Below the pieces are notes generated by a model, which saw only the letters and a list, made by a program, of their open reading frames with translations, was not told where the DNA came from and searched no databases. The position numbers and the translations under genes were made by a program. This document shows, piece by piece, positions 15,504 to 24,133 of a stretch of 64,000 nt of DNA (within the stretch, counting starts at the first letter, position 1; every line of letters starts with the position of its first letter). Source of the DNA: Clostridiales bacterium (GTDB lineage Bacteria > Bacillota > Clostridia > Oscillospirales > Oscillospiraceae); the NCBI GenBank assembly GCA_003150485.1, contig QALX01000006.1, positions 1-64,000 of the forward strand, read 5' to 3'.

Positions 15504-16787
15504 ATGCGCAACTATCAATTTGAAACCCTTCAGCTCCACGTAGGCCAGGAACAGGCCGATCCCGCCACCGATTCCCGGGCCGTCCCCATCTATCAGACCG
15601 CCTCCTACGTGTTCCACAACTCCGCCCACGCCGCCGCCCGCTTTGGCCTGACCGACCCGGGCAACATCTACGGCCGCCTGACCAACTCCACCCAGGATGT
15701 GCTGGAAAAGCGGCTGGCGGCCCTGGAGGGGGGCGTCGCGGCTCTGGCCCTGGCCTCCGGCGCCGCGGCCATCACCTACACCATCCAGGCCCTGGCCCAA
15801 GCCGGGGACCACATCGTGGCACAGAAAACCATCTACGGCGGTAGCTACAACCTGCTGGCCCACACCCTGCCCCAGTTCGGCGTCTCCACCACCTTCGTGG
15901 ACGCCCACGATCTGGCGGAGCTGGAAAGCGCTATCCGGCCCAACACCAAAGCGGTCTATCTGGAGACCCTGGGCAACCCCAACTCGGACATCCCGGACAT
16001 CGACGCCATCGCCGCCATCGCCCACCAGCACGGCCTGCCCCTGGTTATCGACAACACCTTCGGCACCCCCTACCTGATCCGCCCCATCGAACACGGTGCG
16101 GATATCGTGGTCCACTCCGCCACCAAGTTCATCGGCGGCCACGGCACCACCCTGGGCGGCATCATCGTGGACGCCGGGACCTTTGACTGGAAGGCCAGCG
16201 GCAAGTACGCCCCCATTGCCGAGCCGAATCCCAGCTATCACGGCGTCAGCTTTGTGGACGCCGCAGGGCCCGCCGCCTTCGTCACCTACATCCGCGCCAT
16301 CCTTCTGCGGGACACCGGCGCAGCCATCTCCCCCTTCAATGCCTTCCTGCTGCTCCAGGGCGTGGAGACCCTCTCCCTGCGCCTGGACCGCCATGCGGAA
16401 AACACCAAAAAAGTGGTGGAATACCTGGCGGGCCATCCCCAGGTGGAGCATGTGAACCACCCCTCCCTGCCCGACCATCCGGATCACGCCCTGTACCGGA
16501 AGTACTTCCCCCGCGGCGGCGCTTCCATCTTCACCTTCGAGATCAAGGGCGGCCAGGCAGAGGCGCACAAGTTTATCGACAGCCTGGAAATCTTCTCCCT
16601 GCTGGCCAACGTAGCCGATGTCAAGTCCCTGGTGATCCACCCGGCCACCACCACCCACTCCCAGCTCTCCCGGGAAGAGCTGCTGGACCAGGGCATTCGC
16701 CCCAACACCATCCGCTTGTCCATCGGCACTGAGCACATCAATGACATCATCGCCGACCTGGAACAGGGCTTCGCAGCAGTACGGTAA
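15504..16787 (+). CDS. metY: O-acetylhomoserine sulfhydrylase
   Basis: MetY is a PLP enzyme of the Cys/Met metabolism family that makes homocysteine from O-acetylhomoserine and sulfide. The 427-residue product begins FETLQLHVGQEQADPATDSR and has the typical ASGAAAITYTI, TLGNPNSDIPDI and VIDNTFGTP segments. The PLP-lysine motif is HSATKFIGGHGT near residue 210. The length matches MetY rather than the shorter MetB/MetC. AAAGAGG precedes the ATG. Upstream are a consensus promoter with a cysK-like operator, a leader ORF and an attenuator-like structure, so expression seems to respond to sulfur status at two levels. Confidence 0.95.
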   Translation: MRNYQFETLQLHVGQEQADPATDSRAVPIYQTASYVFHNSAHAAARFGLTDPGNIYGRLTNSTQDVLEKRLAALEGGVAALALASGAAAITYTIQALAQAGDHIVAQKTIYGGSYNLLAHTLPQFGVSTTFVDAHDLAELESAIRPNTKAVYLETLGNPNSDIPDIDAIAAIAHQHGLPLVIDNTFGTPYLIRPIEHGADIVVHSATKFIGGHGTTLGGIIVDAGTFDWKASGKYAPIAEPNPSYHGVSFVDAAGPAAFVTYIRAILLRDTGAAISPFNAFLLLQGVETLSLRLDRHAENTKKVVEYLAGHPQVEHVNHPSLPDHPDHALYRKYFPRGGASIFTFEIKGGQAEAHKFIDSLEIFSLLANVADVKSLVIHPATTTHSQLSREELLDQGIRPNTIRLSIGTEHINDIIADLEQGFAAVR

Positions 16788-16822
16788 CCCTCCTCACAAA
16801 CCGGACGCCTGCCGGAAAGACA

Positions 16823-16854
16823 AAAACTCCGAAACCGTGGTTTCGGAGTTTTTT
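16823..16854. terminator. metY terminator
   Basis: AAAACTCCGAAACC (16823-16836), loop GT, GGTTTCGGAGTTTT (16839-16852) followed by more T. The A-run on the left means it can also serve the convergent VWA gene. Confidence 0.85.
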
Positions 16855-16868
16855 CTCATCTATGCGTT

Positions 16869-18098
16869 TCAATCTTTTACCATGAGCTTTTTCATAGCCT
16901 GTTCCAGCCCGGCAACGCTGAGCCGGTACATGGGGAACAGCTCCTGAATCACCTCATAGCTGTACATGGCGCCGTTGAAATAGCTGCTGCCGTCGGCAGG
17001 CTTGCTGGGGTTGAGCCAGACAATGTGCTTGTAGCGGGCAACCAGATAGTCCAGCCACCCCTTCCCGGTCAGCCCCATATTGTAGCGGGTAGCGCCAAAC
17101 TGGGGGGCAGCGGTCAGATCGTTGGGGTCCATGGCGGCGTCTCCCACCAGGATCACCCGGTAATCCTTACCGCACTGCCGGAGCACATCGACCGTGTATT
17201 TTTGGTACTTCTCCTCCAGCGCAGGGTGGGTGTAGAGGTGTTGGTGGGGACAGTTGTGGAAATAGTAGATTTTCAGATCTTTAAAGCGGTTGGAATTGCT
17301 GGCGGCCTGAAACAGCTGGCTGCACAGCCTGCTGTGCCGGGCCATGGAGCCGCCGGAGTCCATCAGCATCAGGACCTTGATCTGATTCCTGCGGGGCTTC
17401 CGATAGCGGATCTGGAGGATACCCGCCTTGTCGCAGGTGTCGTGGATGGTGCGGTCCACGTCAAATTCCTCCTCCGCCCCGTTCTGCGCGGAATAGCTGC
17501 GCAGCGTCCGGAAGGCCATCTGGAACTGCCGGATATCCAGCACATTGTCGTCCCGGAAGTCCCGGAACACCCGTTTGCCGGCCACCCGAATAGCGGTCCC
17601 GTTTTTGCCGGCGCCGCCTACCCGGATGCCCCGGGGGTTCATCCCGTTGTTGCCAAAGGCGGAGATGCCCCGGGTGCCCACCCAGTAGTTGCCGCCGTCG
17701 TGCTTCCCCCGCTGCTCCCGGAGCCGCTGGGCCAGCATTTCCTCGATCTCCTCCCGGGAGAGGCCCAGTTGTTCCGCCGTCACATCCTCCCGGGTAAACC
17801 GTTGGCGGATGACGGAATTGGGATGGTTGAGCCAGTCCAGCATCTCATCGGTAATTTCCGCTCTGACTTCACCGGAATCGGTATAGAACTTCCGATCCTT
17901 GAAGTATTCCAGAAACGCCTGCTGGAAGCGGTCGTAATCCGACTCCGATTTACACAGCACCGCGAGACACAGGTGGTAAAACCCCTTCATCGTCGCCCCG
18001 TGGAGCCCCAGCTCCAGAGCTTTCATCAGCGTCAGCCACTCCTCCATGGAGATATCCAGCCCCCGCCCGCGCAGCAGGTAGAAAAAGGAACCAAACAC
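16869..18098 (-). CDS. VWA domain protein, CoxE-like
   Basis: The 409-residue product belongs to the CoxE/VWA-containing group, which usually works with a MoxR AAA+ ATPase in maturing or remodelling other proteins. The N-terminal 130 residues are helical. A Gly-rich middle (GTRGISAFGNNGMNPRG) is followed by the VWA fold from about residue 235. The metal-site motif is LMDSGGSM, a DxGxS variant of the usual MIDAS DxSxS, with VILVGDAAMDP later. No MoxR gene lies next to it, which is unusual. It ends 17 bp from the metY terminator, and its 5' neighbour is a thioesterase on the same strand. Confidence 0.8.
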   Translation of the reverse strand: MFGSFFYLLRGRGLDISMEEWLTLMKALELGLHGATMKGFYHLCLAVLCKSESDYDRFQQAFLEYFKDRKFYTDSGEVRAEITDEMLDWLNHPNSVIRQRFTREDVTAEQLGLSREEIEEMLAQRLREQRGKHDGGNYWVGTRGISAFGNNGMNPRGIRVGGAGKNGTAIRVAGKRVFRDFRDDNVLDIRQFQMAFRTLRSYSAQNGAEEEFDVDRTIHDTCDKAGILQIRYRKPRRNQIKVLMLMDSGGSMARHSRLCSQLFQAASNSNRFKDLKIYYFHNCPHQHLYTHPALEEKYQKYTVDVLRQCGKDYRVILVGDAAMDPNDLTAAPQFGATRYNMGLTGKGWLDYLVARYKHIVWLNPSKPADGSSYFNGAMYSYEVIQELFPMYRLSVAGLEQAMKKLMVKD

Positions 18099-18132
18099 GA
18101 TCTGTCACCCCCGCTTTTCCGCAGTTCTTCTC

Positions 18133-18591
18133 TTACGTTCTCTTTTTTCCCAGATGGTAAACCGAAGCAGCGCTGTTGGTCAGGGTTCCTTCCTCCTGCC
18201 AGGTCTCTGCGCTGCAATATGCCATTGTACCGCTGGTGCCGGTAATTTTGGTGCGCACATAGAATCTCTTTCCGGTATACACCGGCTTGAAATAGGAAAT
18301 TTGGAGGGAAACGGTTGAGATTCTGCGGCCCATCTCTGTATACGCCGCAACCGCAGCGCCCTGAGCGATGTCCAGCATGGTTGCGACAATGCCCCCATGG
18401 GCAATGCCGTAAGGATTGCCGAACTTTCGGTCCACTTCAAAATAGCAGACCATACTGCTGTCCTCCGCGTGAAACGCAACCAGTTGCAGGGGAAGCTGCG
18501 TATCAAAATCATCGGGGTCGCCGGTCGCTACCTGCGCAGTAATGATCCGGAATTTTTCCAGAAGCGCCTGGTTTTTCTCTTCCACTGTCAC
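18133..18591 (-). CDS. PaaI-family hotdog thioesterase
   Basis: The 152-residue product has the hotdog-fold thioesterase motif GNPYGIAHGGIVATMLDIA near residues 58-76, in which the Asn/His/Gly cluster and Asp hold the acyl-CoA carbonyl. Beta strands STVSLQISYFKPV and FYVRTKITG follow. Such enzymes hydrolyse acyl- or aryl-CoA thioesters in the cytosol. It lies between the VWA gene and the OxlT-like transporter on the same strand, 34 bp from each, so co-transcription is possible. With a CoA-transferase cluster nearby it could clear dead-end CoA esters, but substrate specificity cannot be read from sequence. Confidence 0.85.
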   Translation of the reverse strand: MTVEEKNQALLEKFRIITAQVATGDPDDFDTQLPLQLVAFHAEDSSMVCYFEVDRKFGNPYGIAHGGIVATMLDIAQGAAVAAYTEMGRRISTVSLQISYFKPVYTGKRFYVRTKITGTSGTMAYCSAETWQEEGTLTNSAASVYHLGKKRT

Positions 18592-18625
18592 GGCATTTCC
18601 TCCCTCAGGCAGACTTTCCGATCAA

Positions 18626-19861
18626 TTATGCCATCTTTTTGACCACGCTCCGATAGATAAAGGTCATCAGCAGGCCCAGGATGGCGATTCCCATGGCAAT
18701 CAGGAACGCCGTGCGATACATGCCGGCGGAGGCGTACACCCGGGTGAGGATAGTGGGACCCGCGATGCCGGCGATGCAGAAACCAATCCACATGATACCG
18801 TAGTTCACCGTGTTGTGACGGCTGCCGAACTGGTCGGTGCAGAAGCCGGGGAACACGCCCATAAAGGTGCCGAAGCAGATGCCCATGAGAATCAGACCCA
18901 CAACCAGCAGGGGCAGAGAGGCATTCACCTCTGCGGTATACAGAACCACCAGGCCGACCATTGCGATGACAATTGCGATGGTCAGGGTGTTGATCCGGCC
19001 CAGCTTGTCGGACAGGCTGCCGGCGATCAGACGGCCGGCGGTATTGAACAGACAGAGGACGGAGACCAGCAGAGACGCGGTGGCCGGGTTGACGCCGGCA
19101 ATATTCACCGCCAGGCTGGAGGCGGAGGAGATCACCATCATGCCAAATACGCCGCCGCAGGTCAGCATCACCAGCATAATGTAAAAGATGGGCATGCGCA
19201 GCATCTCGCCGGTGGTCTTGTCCACAGGCGCTTTGCCGCCGGCCTGCACGGGAGGCTGATAACCGGTGGGCATAAAGCCAGCCGGGCAGGTGCTGATAAA
19301 CAGAGAGCCCAGGCAGATGACCACCAGGAACACCGCGCCCAGAATCTTGAAGGAGGTGCGGACTCCCACGCTGCTGTTGAGTACGTTGGCGATGGGGGCA
19401 ATGATAACGGAGCTGATGCCGTAAAAGGCGGTGGCCATGCCACCGGCCATGCCCCGCTTATCGGGGAAGAACTTGATGCAGGTGCTGATGGTGCAGCCGT
19501 AGACAAAGCTCATGCCCAGGCCCAGGATCACGCCGTAGCTGAGGATCAGGTGCCCCACGCTCTGGGCAAAGCCGCAGCCGAACATACCGACGCCAAACAT
19601 CAGGCCGCCCACAAACATGACCCAGCGGGGCCCCTTCCGGTCCGCAATCAGGCCGCCGATAATCATAGAGATAAAGCCCAGCGCATTGGCGACAGAGAAC
19701 ACGATGGACAGACTGGGAACATTCAGCTCCTGTGCCATAGGCGCGGCCAGCACGCTCCAGGCATACATGGAGCCAATGCACAGGTTAATGAGACAACAGA
19801 TCACCAAAAGGACCCACCGCTTTTTGGTTAACGCCGCAATTTGCTCATTGGTCAACTTCAT
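18626..19861 (-). CDS. MFS transporter, oxalate/formate antiporter (OFA) type
   Basis: The 411-residue product is a 12-helix major facilitator of the OFA group, which exchange or take up small carboxylates. The N-terminus KRWVLLVICCLINLCIGSMY, then YAWSVLAAPMA and the inter-helix motif ADRKGPRWVMF near residue 70, match OxlT-like proteins. The C-half repeats the pattern with SLSDKLGR. The ATG at 19861 lies 8 nt after AAGGAGAG; an upstream in-frame ATG lacks a ribosome site. It is downstream of a PucR-type regulator and a CoA-transferase/dehydrogenase cluster on the same strand, so its substrate may be the acid used there. Confidence 0.85.
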   Translation of the reverse strand: MKLTNEQIAALTKKRWVLLVICCLINLCIGSMYAWSVLAAPMAQELNVPSLSIVFSVANALGFISMIIGGLIADRKGPRWVMFVGGLMFGVGMFGCGFAQSVGHLILSYGVILGLGMSFVYGCTISTCIKFFPDKRGMAGGMATAFYGISSVIIAPIANVLNSSVGVRTSFKILGAVFLVVICLGSLFISTCPAGFMPTGYQPPVQAGGKAPVDKTTGEMLRMPIFYIMLVMLTCGGVFGMMVISSASSLAVNIAGVNPATASLLVSVLCLFNTAGRLIAGSLSDKLGRINTLTIAIVIAMVGLVVLYTAEVNASLPLLVVGLILMGICFGTFMGVFPGFCTDQFGSRHNTVNYGIMWIGFCIAGIAGPTILTRVYASAGMYRTAFLIAMGIAILGLLMTFIYRSVVKKMA

Positions 19862-20449
19862 ACTTTTTCTCTCCTTAAGCTTAGTTTTCGGTAACAAAAT
19901 GGCACTGCGTTACACAATGCCAATGAAACCCGACTTTATTTTCCTATGGCCGTTTCCCGGCCTGTTTTGAATGCCGTGCGCCCTGTCAGAGCGCGCCGCA
20001 CAAAAAGGGGGCGATACTGATAAAGTGCATTCTTAAGGCATCTGTCGTTTTATCATCCGTGGATTGTGTGAAAGGGGACCACAGCAAACTGATAAATATA
20101 CATGCGGGAGACCGTATCAATGGAAGTGAAGAAGAAATGTCATCTACAGATGCCTTAAGAATACACTTGTCATCCAGCTCCACGACCGGAAACCGCTGTC
20201 CCGTTCCAGAGCGCGGGGGCAACAGTTCATTGAACAAAAGAGCCATTTTCTCTTCCTATTAGATATTATAAATTAGTCAGATTGCCGAAACAACGTGTCA
20301 TCTACACCTGTTTTTCCCCGCGCATATTCACTTTGCACATAACGGCAAAAGAAAACTTTTTCTTCCAGTGCACAACAACGGTCCAGCAGAACACAATCCG
20401 CACAACCGCCGATCTTTCGCCCCGCCTGCCGGAAAAGCGGTAAAATGAA
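19862..20449. other. Long intergenic region between the MFS and PucR genes
   Basis: This stretch separates two minus-strand genes. It contains a dyad TGGCA-N13-TGCCA (19900-19922) near the transporter's ribosome site, possibly an operator, and a long inverted repeat at 20024-20167. A Cys-rich frame (20273-20485, minus) lacks a ribosome site and overlaps the PucR-gene terminator, so I do not call it. Base composition is more AT-rich than the flanking genes. Confidence 0.5.
20024..20167. repeat. 22-bp near-perfect inverted repeat, arms 100 bp apart
   Basis: The arm AGTGCATTCTTAAGGCATCT (plus GT) at 20024-20045 is the reverse complement of 20146-20167 at 21 of 22 positions. No ORF lies between the arms and I see no clear target-site duplication. 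It could be a miniature element, a cruciform or a looped operator. Confidence 0.7.
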
Positions 20450-20475
20450 AGGGACCCGTCTGCAAACCGGTCCCT
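20450..20475 (-). terminator. Terminator of the PucR-type gene
   Basis: On the minus strand AGGGACC and GGTCCCT pair around a 12-nt loop, followed by TTTCATTTTA. It begins 64 bp after the regulator's stop codon. Confidence 0.6.
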
Positions 20476-20539
20476 GTTTCATCATGACAAATTGTATTTT
20501 TCTCAGGCAGCGCCTTCCAATTTTCCCCTTCTAATCCAC

Positions 20540-22126
20540 TTAGTTTTCGTTGGCTCCCTCTTCCTCTGGGGGAAAATACCCCACTTTTTTCCCCATCTTC
20601 TCGCAGTAGTCCATACAGAAGACTGAGAACAGCATCTGCTTATACGTCTTTTCATCCTCCAAGTCAATGCCCACGATCTCCTTTATGGTCGCAATCCTGG
20701 AGGCCAGGGTGTTGCGGTGCAGGAACAGGCTGTCCGACGTCGCCTTCAGACTGCATTTGTTATAGAGGAAGGTACGCAGAACATTGTACAAATCACTCTT
20801 CCCCTTGGCGTCATGTTCCATCAGCGTCTTCAGCGCCGGATACATCAGCTTGGAGATGTCCATATACTTGGAGAGCACTGTCATCGCATACTCAATCAGA
20901 TAGTTGTGGGCATAGCAGACGCACTCCAACTCTTCCCGGGTCAGGATATCCGTTTTGAGGATTTCCAGGGTCTTATACGCCTTCTGGGTCTCCAGCAGGC
21001 TGTTGTATTCCAGGCCGTAGATACAGTAATAGTTAATCTCCCGCAAAAAGCTCAGCAGCTTCTTCTTTAACCGAACATCGTCTTTCGGAGAAACCACGTG
21101 AAGGGCCACAATGGTGGCGTTGTAGATACAGCAGTGCATCCCCGGGTGCAGCCGCTCGATCATCTCCATGTAGTCCAGGAGCCGCTCGGTACGACAGCTC
21201 TCCTCCTTAGGGTAGAACACTGCCAGGTGGAAGGTGCCGTTCAGGGGCAGGTCGATTTTTTCCAGCATTGCGCTGACCTCCTGCTTGTCCACCTCTTTCC
21301 CGTCCAGGAGCTCGATCAGCAGCATATCCATGGGCGCATACCTGCTCTCGGGAATATCGTGCAGCAGTTGAATCCGTTTTGACACCCGGCTGACAAAGTA
21401 GTCAAACAGCTGCATGGTTGCCTTTTCAAAGGGCTTCTTCCGTTCATACCACTTATGCATCCCGATGCTGCCCACAGCCCGTCCGTTTAAGTAGAGAACG
21501 CTCACGCAAATATAATTGCCGGCCAGCTCCGACCACGCGCTTTTCTTTGAAATGCCGCTCTTGGCCATCTCCTCGGTTTTGAATTCACAGCGCTGGATAA
21601 AATCATAGTAGGCCACACCGTACCCGTCCTGCATCGCCTTCCACAGCTCATCCCCGGGGACGTCGACCGCACTGAGCGCCACTGGCTGATAGTTCAAATT
21701 GATCATGCAAACGGGCATCTCAATCATTTTCGTGCCCAGATCAATCAGCTCCTGATAGGAACATTTTTTCTCGATCAGCCGGGAAAGCTGCTTATCAAAC
21801 GTTTCGTATCTGAAGAATACGTCCAGCAAATTGTTGAACAGCCGATAGATGGGAATTCCGGCGACCACCAGATAATTGACATGCTTCAGCTGTTCCGAAT
21901 CAAAGTCCGGCAGTGGTTCCACAAAAATCAGATTGCAATTATACGGAAGCTTTTCTGCATCAATCTGTTCCGAATTCCTGCACAAATAAATCGTCTCTTC
22001 TGACGCCGTTTCCGAGGGATCAAAAAAAGCACACTTGCGCAGACTCACTTCGGCGTTATCCAAAATGTGCGTCTTTACCACATAATCCCGAAAACTACGT
22101 TCAATAATGTCAATACTAATTTTCAT
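20540..22126 (-). CDS. PucR-family transcriptional regulator
   Basis: The 528-residue product has the PucR/CdaR C-terminal HTH_30 domain near residues 440-505, with CSLKATSDSLFLHRNTLASR followed by IATIKEIVGIDLED. The preceding 350 residues are predicted to sense a ligand. They include a GGDEF-like/PucR middle region (HLAVFYPKEESCRTERLL) and no membrane segments. PucR-type proteins usually activate catabolic genes in response to a substrate. It lies between the CoA-transferase cluster and the OxlT-like transporter, so it is the best candidate regulator for both. A promoter with a -10 TATTAT lies about 155 bp upstream. Confidence 0.85.
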   Translation of the reverse strand: MKISIDIIERSFRDYVVKTHILDNAEVSLRKCAFFDPSETASEETIYLCRNSEQIDAEKLPYNCNLIFVEPLPDFDSEQLKHVNYLVVAGIPIYRLFNNLLDVFFRYETFDKQLSRLIEKKCSYQELIDLGTKMIEMPVCMINLNYQPVALSAVDVPGDELWKAMQDGYGVAYYDFIQRCEFKTEEMAKSGISKKSAWSELAGNYICVSVLYLNGRAVGSIGMHKWYERKKPFEKATMQLFDYFVSRVSKRIQLLHDIPESRYAPMDMLLIELLDGKEVDKQEVSAMLEKIDLPLNGTFHLAVFYPKEESCRTERLLDYMEMIERLHPGMHCCIYNATIVALHVVSPKDDVRLKKKLLSFLREINYYCIYGLEYNSLLETQKAYKTLEILKTDILTREELECVCYAHNYLIEYAMTVLSKYMDISKLMYPALKTLMEHDAKGKSDLYNVLRTFLYNKCSLKATSDSLFLHRNTLASRIATIKEIVGIDLEDEKTYKQMLFSVFCMDYCEKMGKKVGYFPPEEEGANEN

Positions 22127-22278
22127 ATTTGCGTCTCCTTCCCCAAGAATATTCTATATTGCCCATGCCGGAGCTTTGTATCCCTGATCTCATCGGGTGC
22201 GGTCCCATACTTGATACGTCTCCTCCCGCACACACTGTGGAAACGCTCAAAGCCTCTTTTACTAAACTCTCTGTTTAA

Positions 22279-22307
22279 ATAATATGCTAATTTCCCCCGT
22301 TGTGCAA
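22279..22307 (-). promoter_or_regulatory. Candidate promoter of the PucR-type gene
   Basis: On the minus strand, TTGCAC (22307-22302), 17 bp, TATTAT (22284-22279). The rest of the 22127-22703 gap shows no supported gene. Its GC-rich part (22550-22660) has only short palindromic patches such as CCCGCCGGGCGGG. Confidence 0.55.
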
Positions 22308-22703
22308 GCGGTATTTTTATACATTTCGCCCATTTCACAACAATTCGTGTGCACTTTGCACATTTTCTGTTTTATTTATTCTATTTTGACCCTTGTTTTC
22401 GGTAAAACAAAGCACAAAAGCAACGACATTTAAATCAAAAATAAAAAAGATACTCCCCCAAAAACAAAGGATGGACAGGGGTACAAAGCCTGCCTAAACC
22501 ACTTTGCGTTGAAAAGGAAGTATCCAAACCTGAGCCAATCGCCGGAACCCGGAATACCGCCCCATCATCGAGTGGCCCCTGCCGTATCCCGGCCATTGCC
22601 ACCGCCCGGCAGCGGAGACGCCGACGCCCGCCGGGCGGGCGCGGCGCTCCTATACAACAATACGCCAGGGTTCTCTCACCGGTTGTTCTGTGCGAAATCC
22701 GTC

Positions 22704-24002
22704 TTAGAAGAGGATCCCCATCTTTTTTCCCTCCTCCAGGAGGCTCTCCCGGAAGTCAGGGTGTGCCACAGCAATGAGCGCCCGGGCACGTTCCGGAACC
22801 GTGCGCCCCTTCAGTTCAGCCACGCCGTACTCGGTGACAATCGTATCCACCAGGTTGCGGTGAATGGTGACCGGCGCGCCAGGGGTAAGCGTCGCCTTGA
22901 TTTTGGAGATGGTCCCCTTTTTGGCGGTAGAGGTGAAGGCTACCACGCCGCGGCCGCCCTTGGAGCGCATGGCGCCGCTGGCAAAGTCCGCCGCACCGCC
23001 GGTGCCGCTGAACTGCCGGGTCCCGATAGACTCCGAGCAGACCTGCCCGTACAGGTCGATTTCCAGACAGGTGTTCACCGAAAACATCCGATCCTGCTGG
23101 GCGATCACGGCAGGGTCGTTGGTGTAAGAGCTGGGGGCGATCCGGCAGGCCGGGTTGCTGCTGAGCGTCTCATACAGCTCCGCGTCGCCCAGGGCGAAAC
23201 AGCCCAGATGTTCTCCGGGGTCCACCGTCTTGTACTTGCCGGTGATGTTGCCGGAGCGCACCAAACCCAGCATATTGGAGGTAAACATCTCCGTATGCAG
23301 CCCCAGGTCGTTCTTTTCCGCCAGACGGACGGCCACTGCGTCCGGCAGACGGCCAATGCCCAGCTGAATGGTGGCGGCGTCGGGAATCAGGTCGGCGATA
23401 TAGTTGCCGATCTTCCGGTCAATTTCAGAGGAACCGTCATCCCGGGGCAGGATGAAGGGGGCCTTCGGTGAGAGATACAGCGCGGAAACCTGGGAGATGT
23501 GGATATCCAGGCCGCCACGGACCCGGCGGAACTGGGGATTTACCTCCAGAATGATGGTCTCAGCGCATTCCAGCATCTGTTTTTCAAACATCTCGCAGTA
23601 AGACAGCTGAAAACAGCCGTTTTCATCCATCTCAGTGACCTGGGCCACAAATACGTTGTTGGGCGCCACGGCAGTGCGGTTTGCACCCAAGGTGCTCAAG
23701 TCCGTGGGGATGTAGGAGGCCATACCCACCTTCTGGGCTGCACGGGTGTTGTCGCCGAAGAGATAGCTGACTGTGTGGATATTTTTCTGATATGTGAGAT
23801 CCGCCAGGTAGTCGTAGTAGTTTTCCTTGCCCTTAAACAGCGTGATATTGTTCAGACCGGGCAACACCGAGGGAAGCGCCTTCAGGAAATCCGTAGGTTC
23901 GTTGACCACGGCCGCACAGGCAATCACGTCATTGGACCGGAGCAGCGCCAGCGCATCCTCCAGCGAACCCATCTTCTGCTGATATTGTCTCTGATCATCC
24001 AT
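22704..24002 (-). CDS. Acetyl-CoA hydrolase/transferase family CoA-transferase (copy 2)
   Basis: The 432-residue product is a class I CoA-transferase related to 4-hydroxybutyrate/butyryl-CoA:acetate CoA-transferases (AbfT/Cat2/But type). It has IQLGIGRLPDAVAVRL and GLHTEMFTSNM; the glutamate of the latter is the expected thioester-forming residue. The C-terminal motifs QFSGTGGAADFASGA and TEYGVAELKGRT follow. The ATG at 24002 is chosen because it follows GAAAGGAACG; longer in-frame starts lack a ribosome site. It is strikingly similar along its length to the adjacent upstream gene at 24134-25426, indicating tandem duplication. The acid substrate is unknown. Confidence 0.88.
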   Translation of the reverse strand: MDDQRQYQQKMGSLEDALALLRSNDVIACAAVVNEPTDFLKALPSVLPGLNNITLFKGKENYYDYLADLTYQKNIHTVSYLFGDNTRAAQKVGMASYIPTDLSTLGANRTAVAPNNVFVAQVTEMDENGCFQLSYCEMFEKQMLECAETIILEVNPQFRRVRGGLDIHISQVSALYLSPKAPFILPRDDGSSEIDRKIGNYIADLIPDAATIQLGIGRLPDAVAVRLAEKNDLGLHTEMFTSNMLGLVRSGNITGKYKTVDPGEHLGCFALGDAELYETLSSNPACRIAPSSYTNDPAVIAQQDRMFSVNTCLEIDLYGQVCSESIGTRQFSGTGGAADFASGAMRSKGGRGVVAFTSTAKKGTISKIKATLTPGAPVTIHRNLVDTIVTEYGVAELKGRTVPERARALIAVAHPDFRESLLEEGKKMGILF

Positions 24003-24054
24003 CGTGTTCGTTCCTTTCTCAATAGGTAGCCCGGAAAAGCTCCGGGCAAAAGAA

Positions 24055-24094
24055 AACAAAAAGAGAGAATTGATACCAACTCCCTCTTTTTGTT
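24055..24094 (-). terminator. Hairpin between the two CoA-transferase genes
   Basis: AACAAAAAGAG at 24055-24065 pairs with CTCTTTTTGTT at 24084-24094, giving a minus-strand stem ending in a T-run. It may reduce read-through into the second copy. A second stem, GCCCGG/CCGGGC, lies at 24028-24047 in the leader of copy 2. Confidence 0.6.
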
Positions 24095-24133
24095 ATGTAG
24101 GCTTGCGTAGACAGCGCCGGAAAAGCGGGAGAA

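Noticed and set aside
20273..20485. Cys-rich 70-aa minus-strand frame
   Set aside because: No ribosome site, and its beginning overlaps the terminator of the PucR-type gene.
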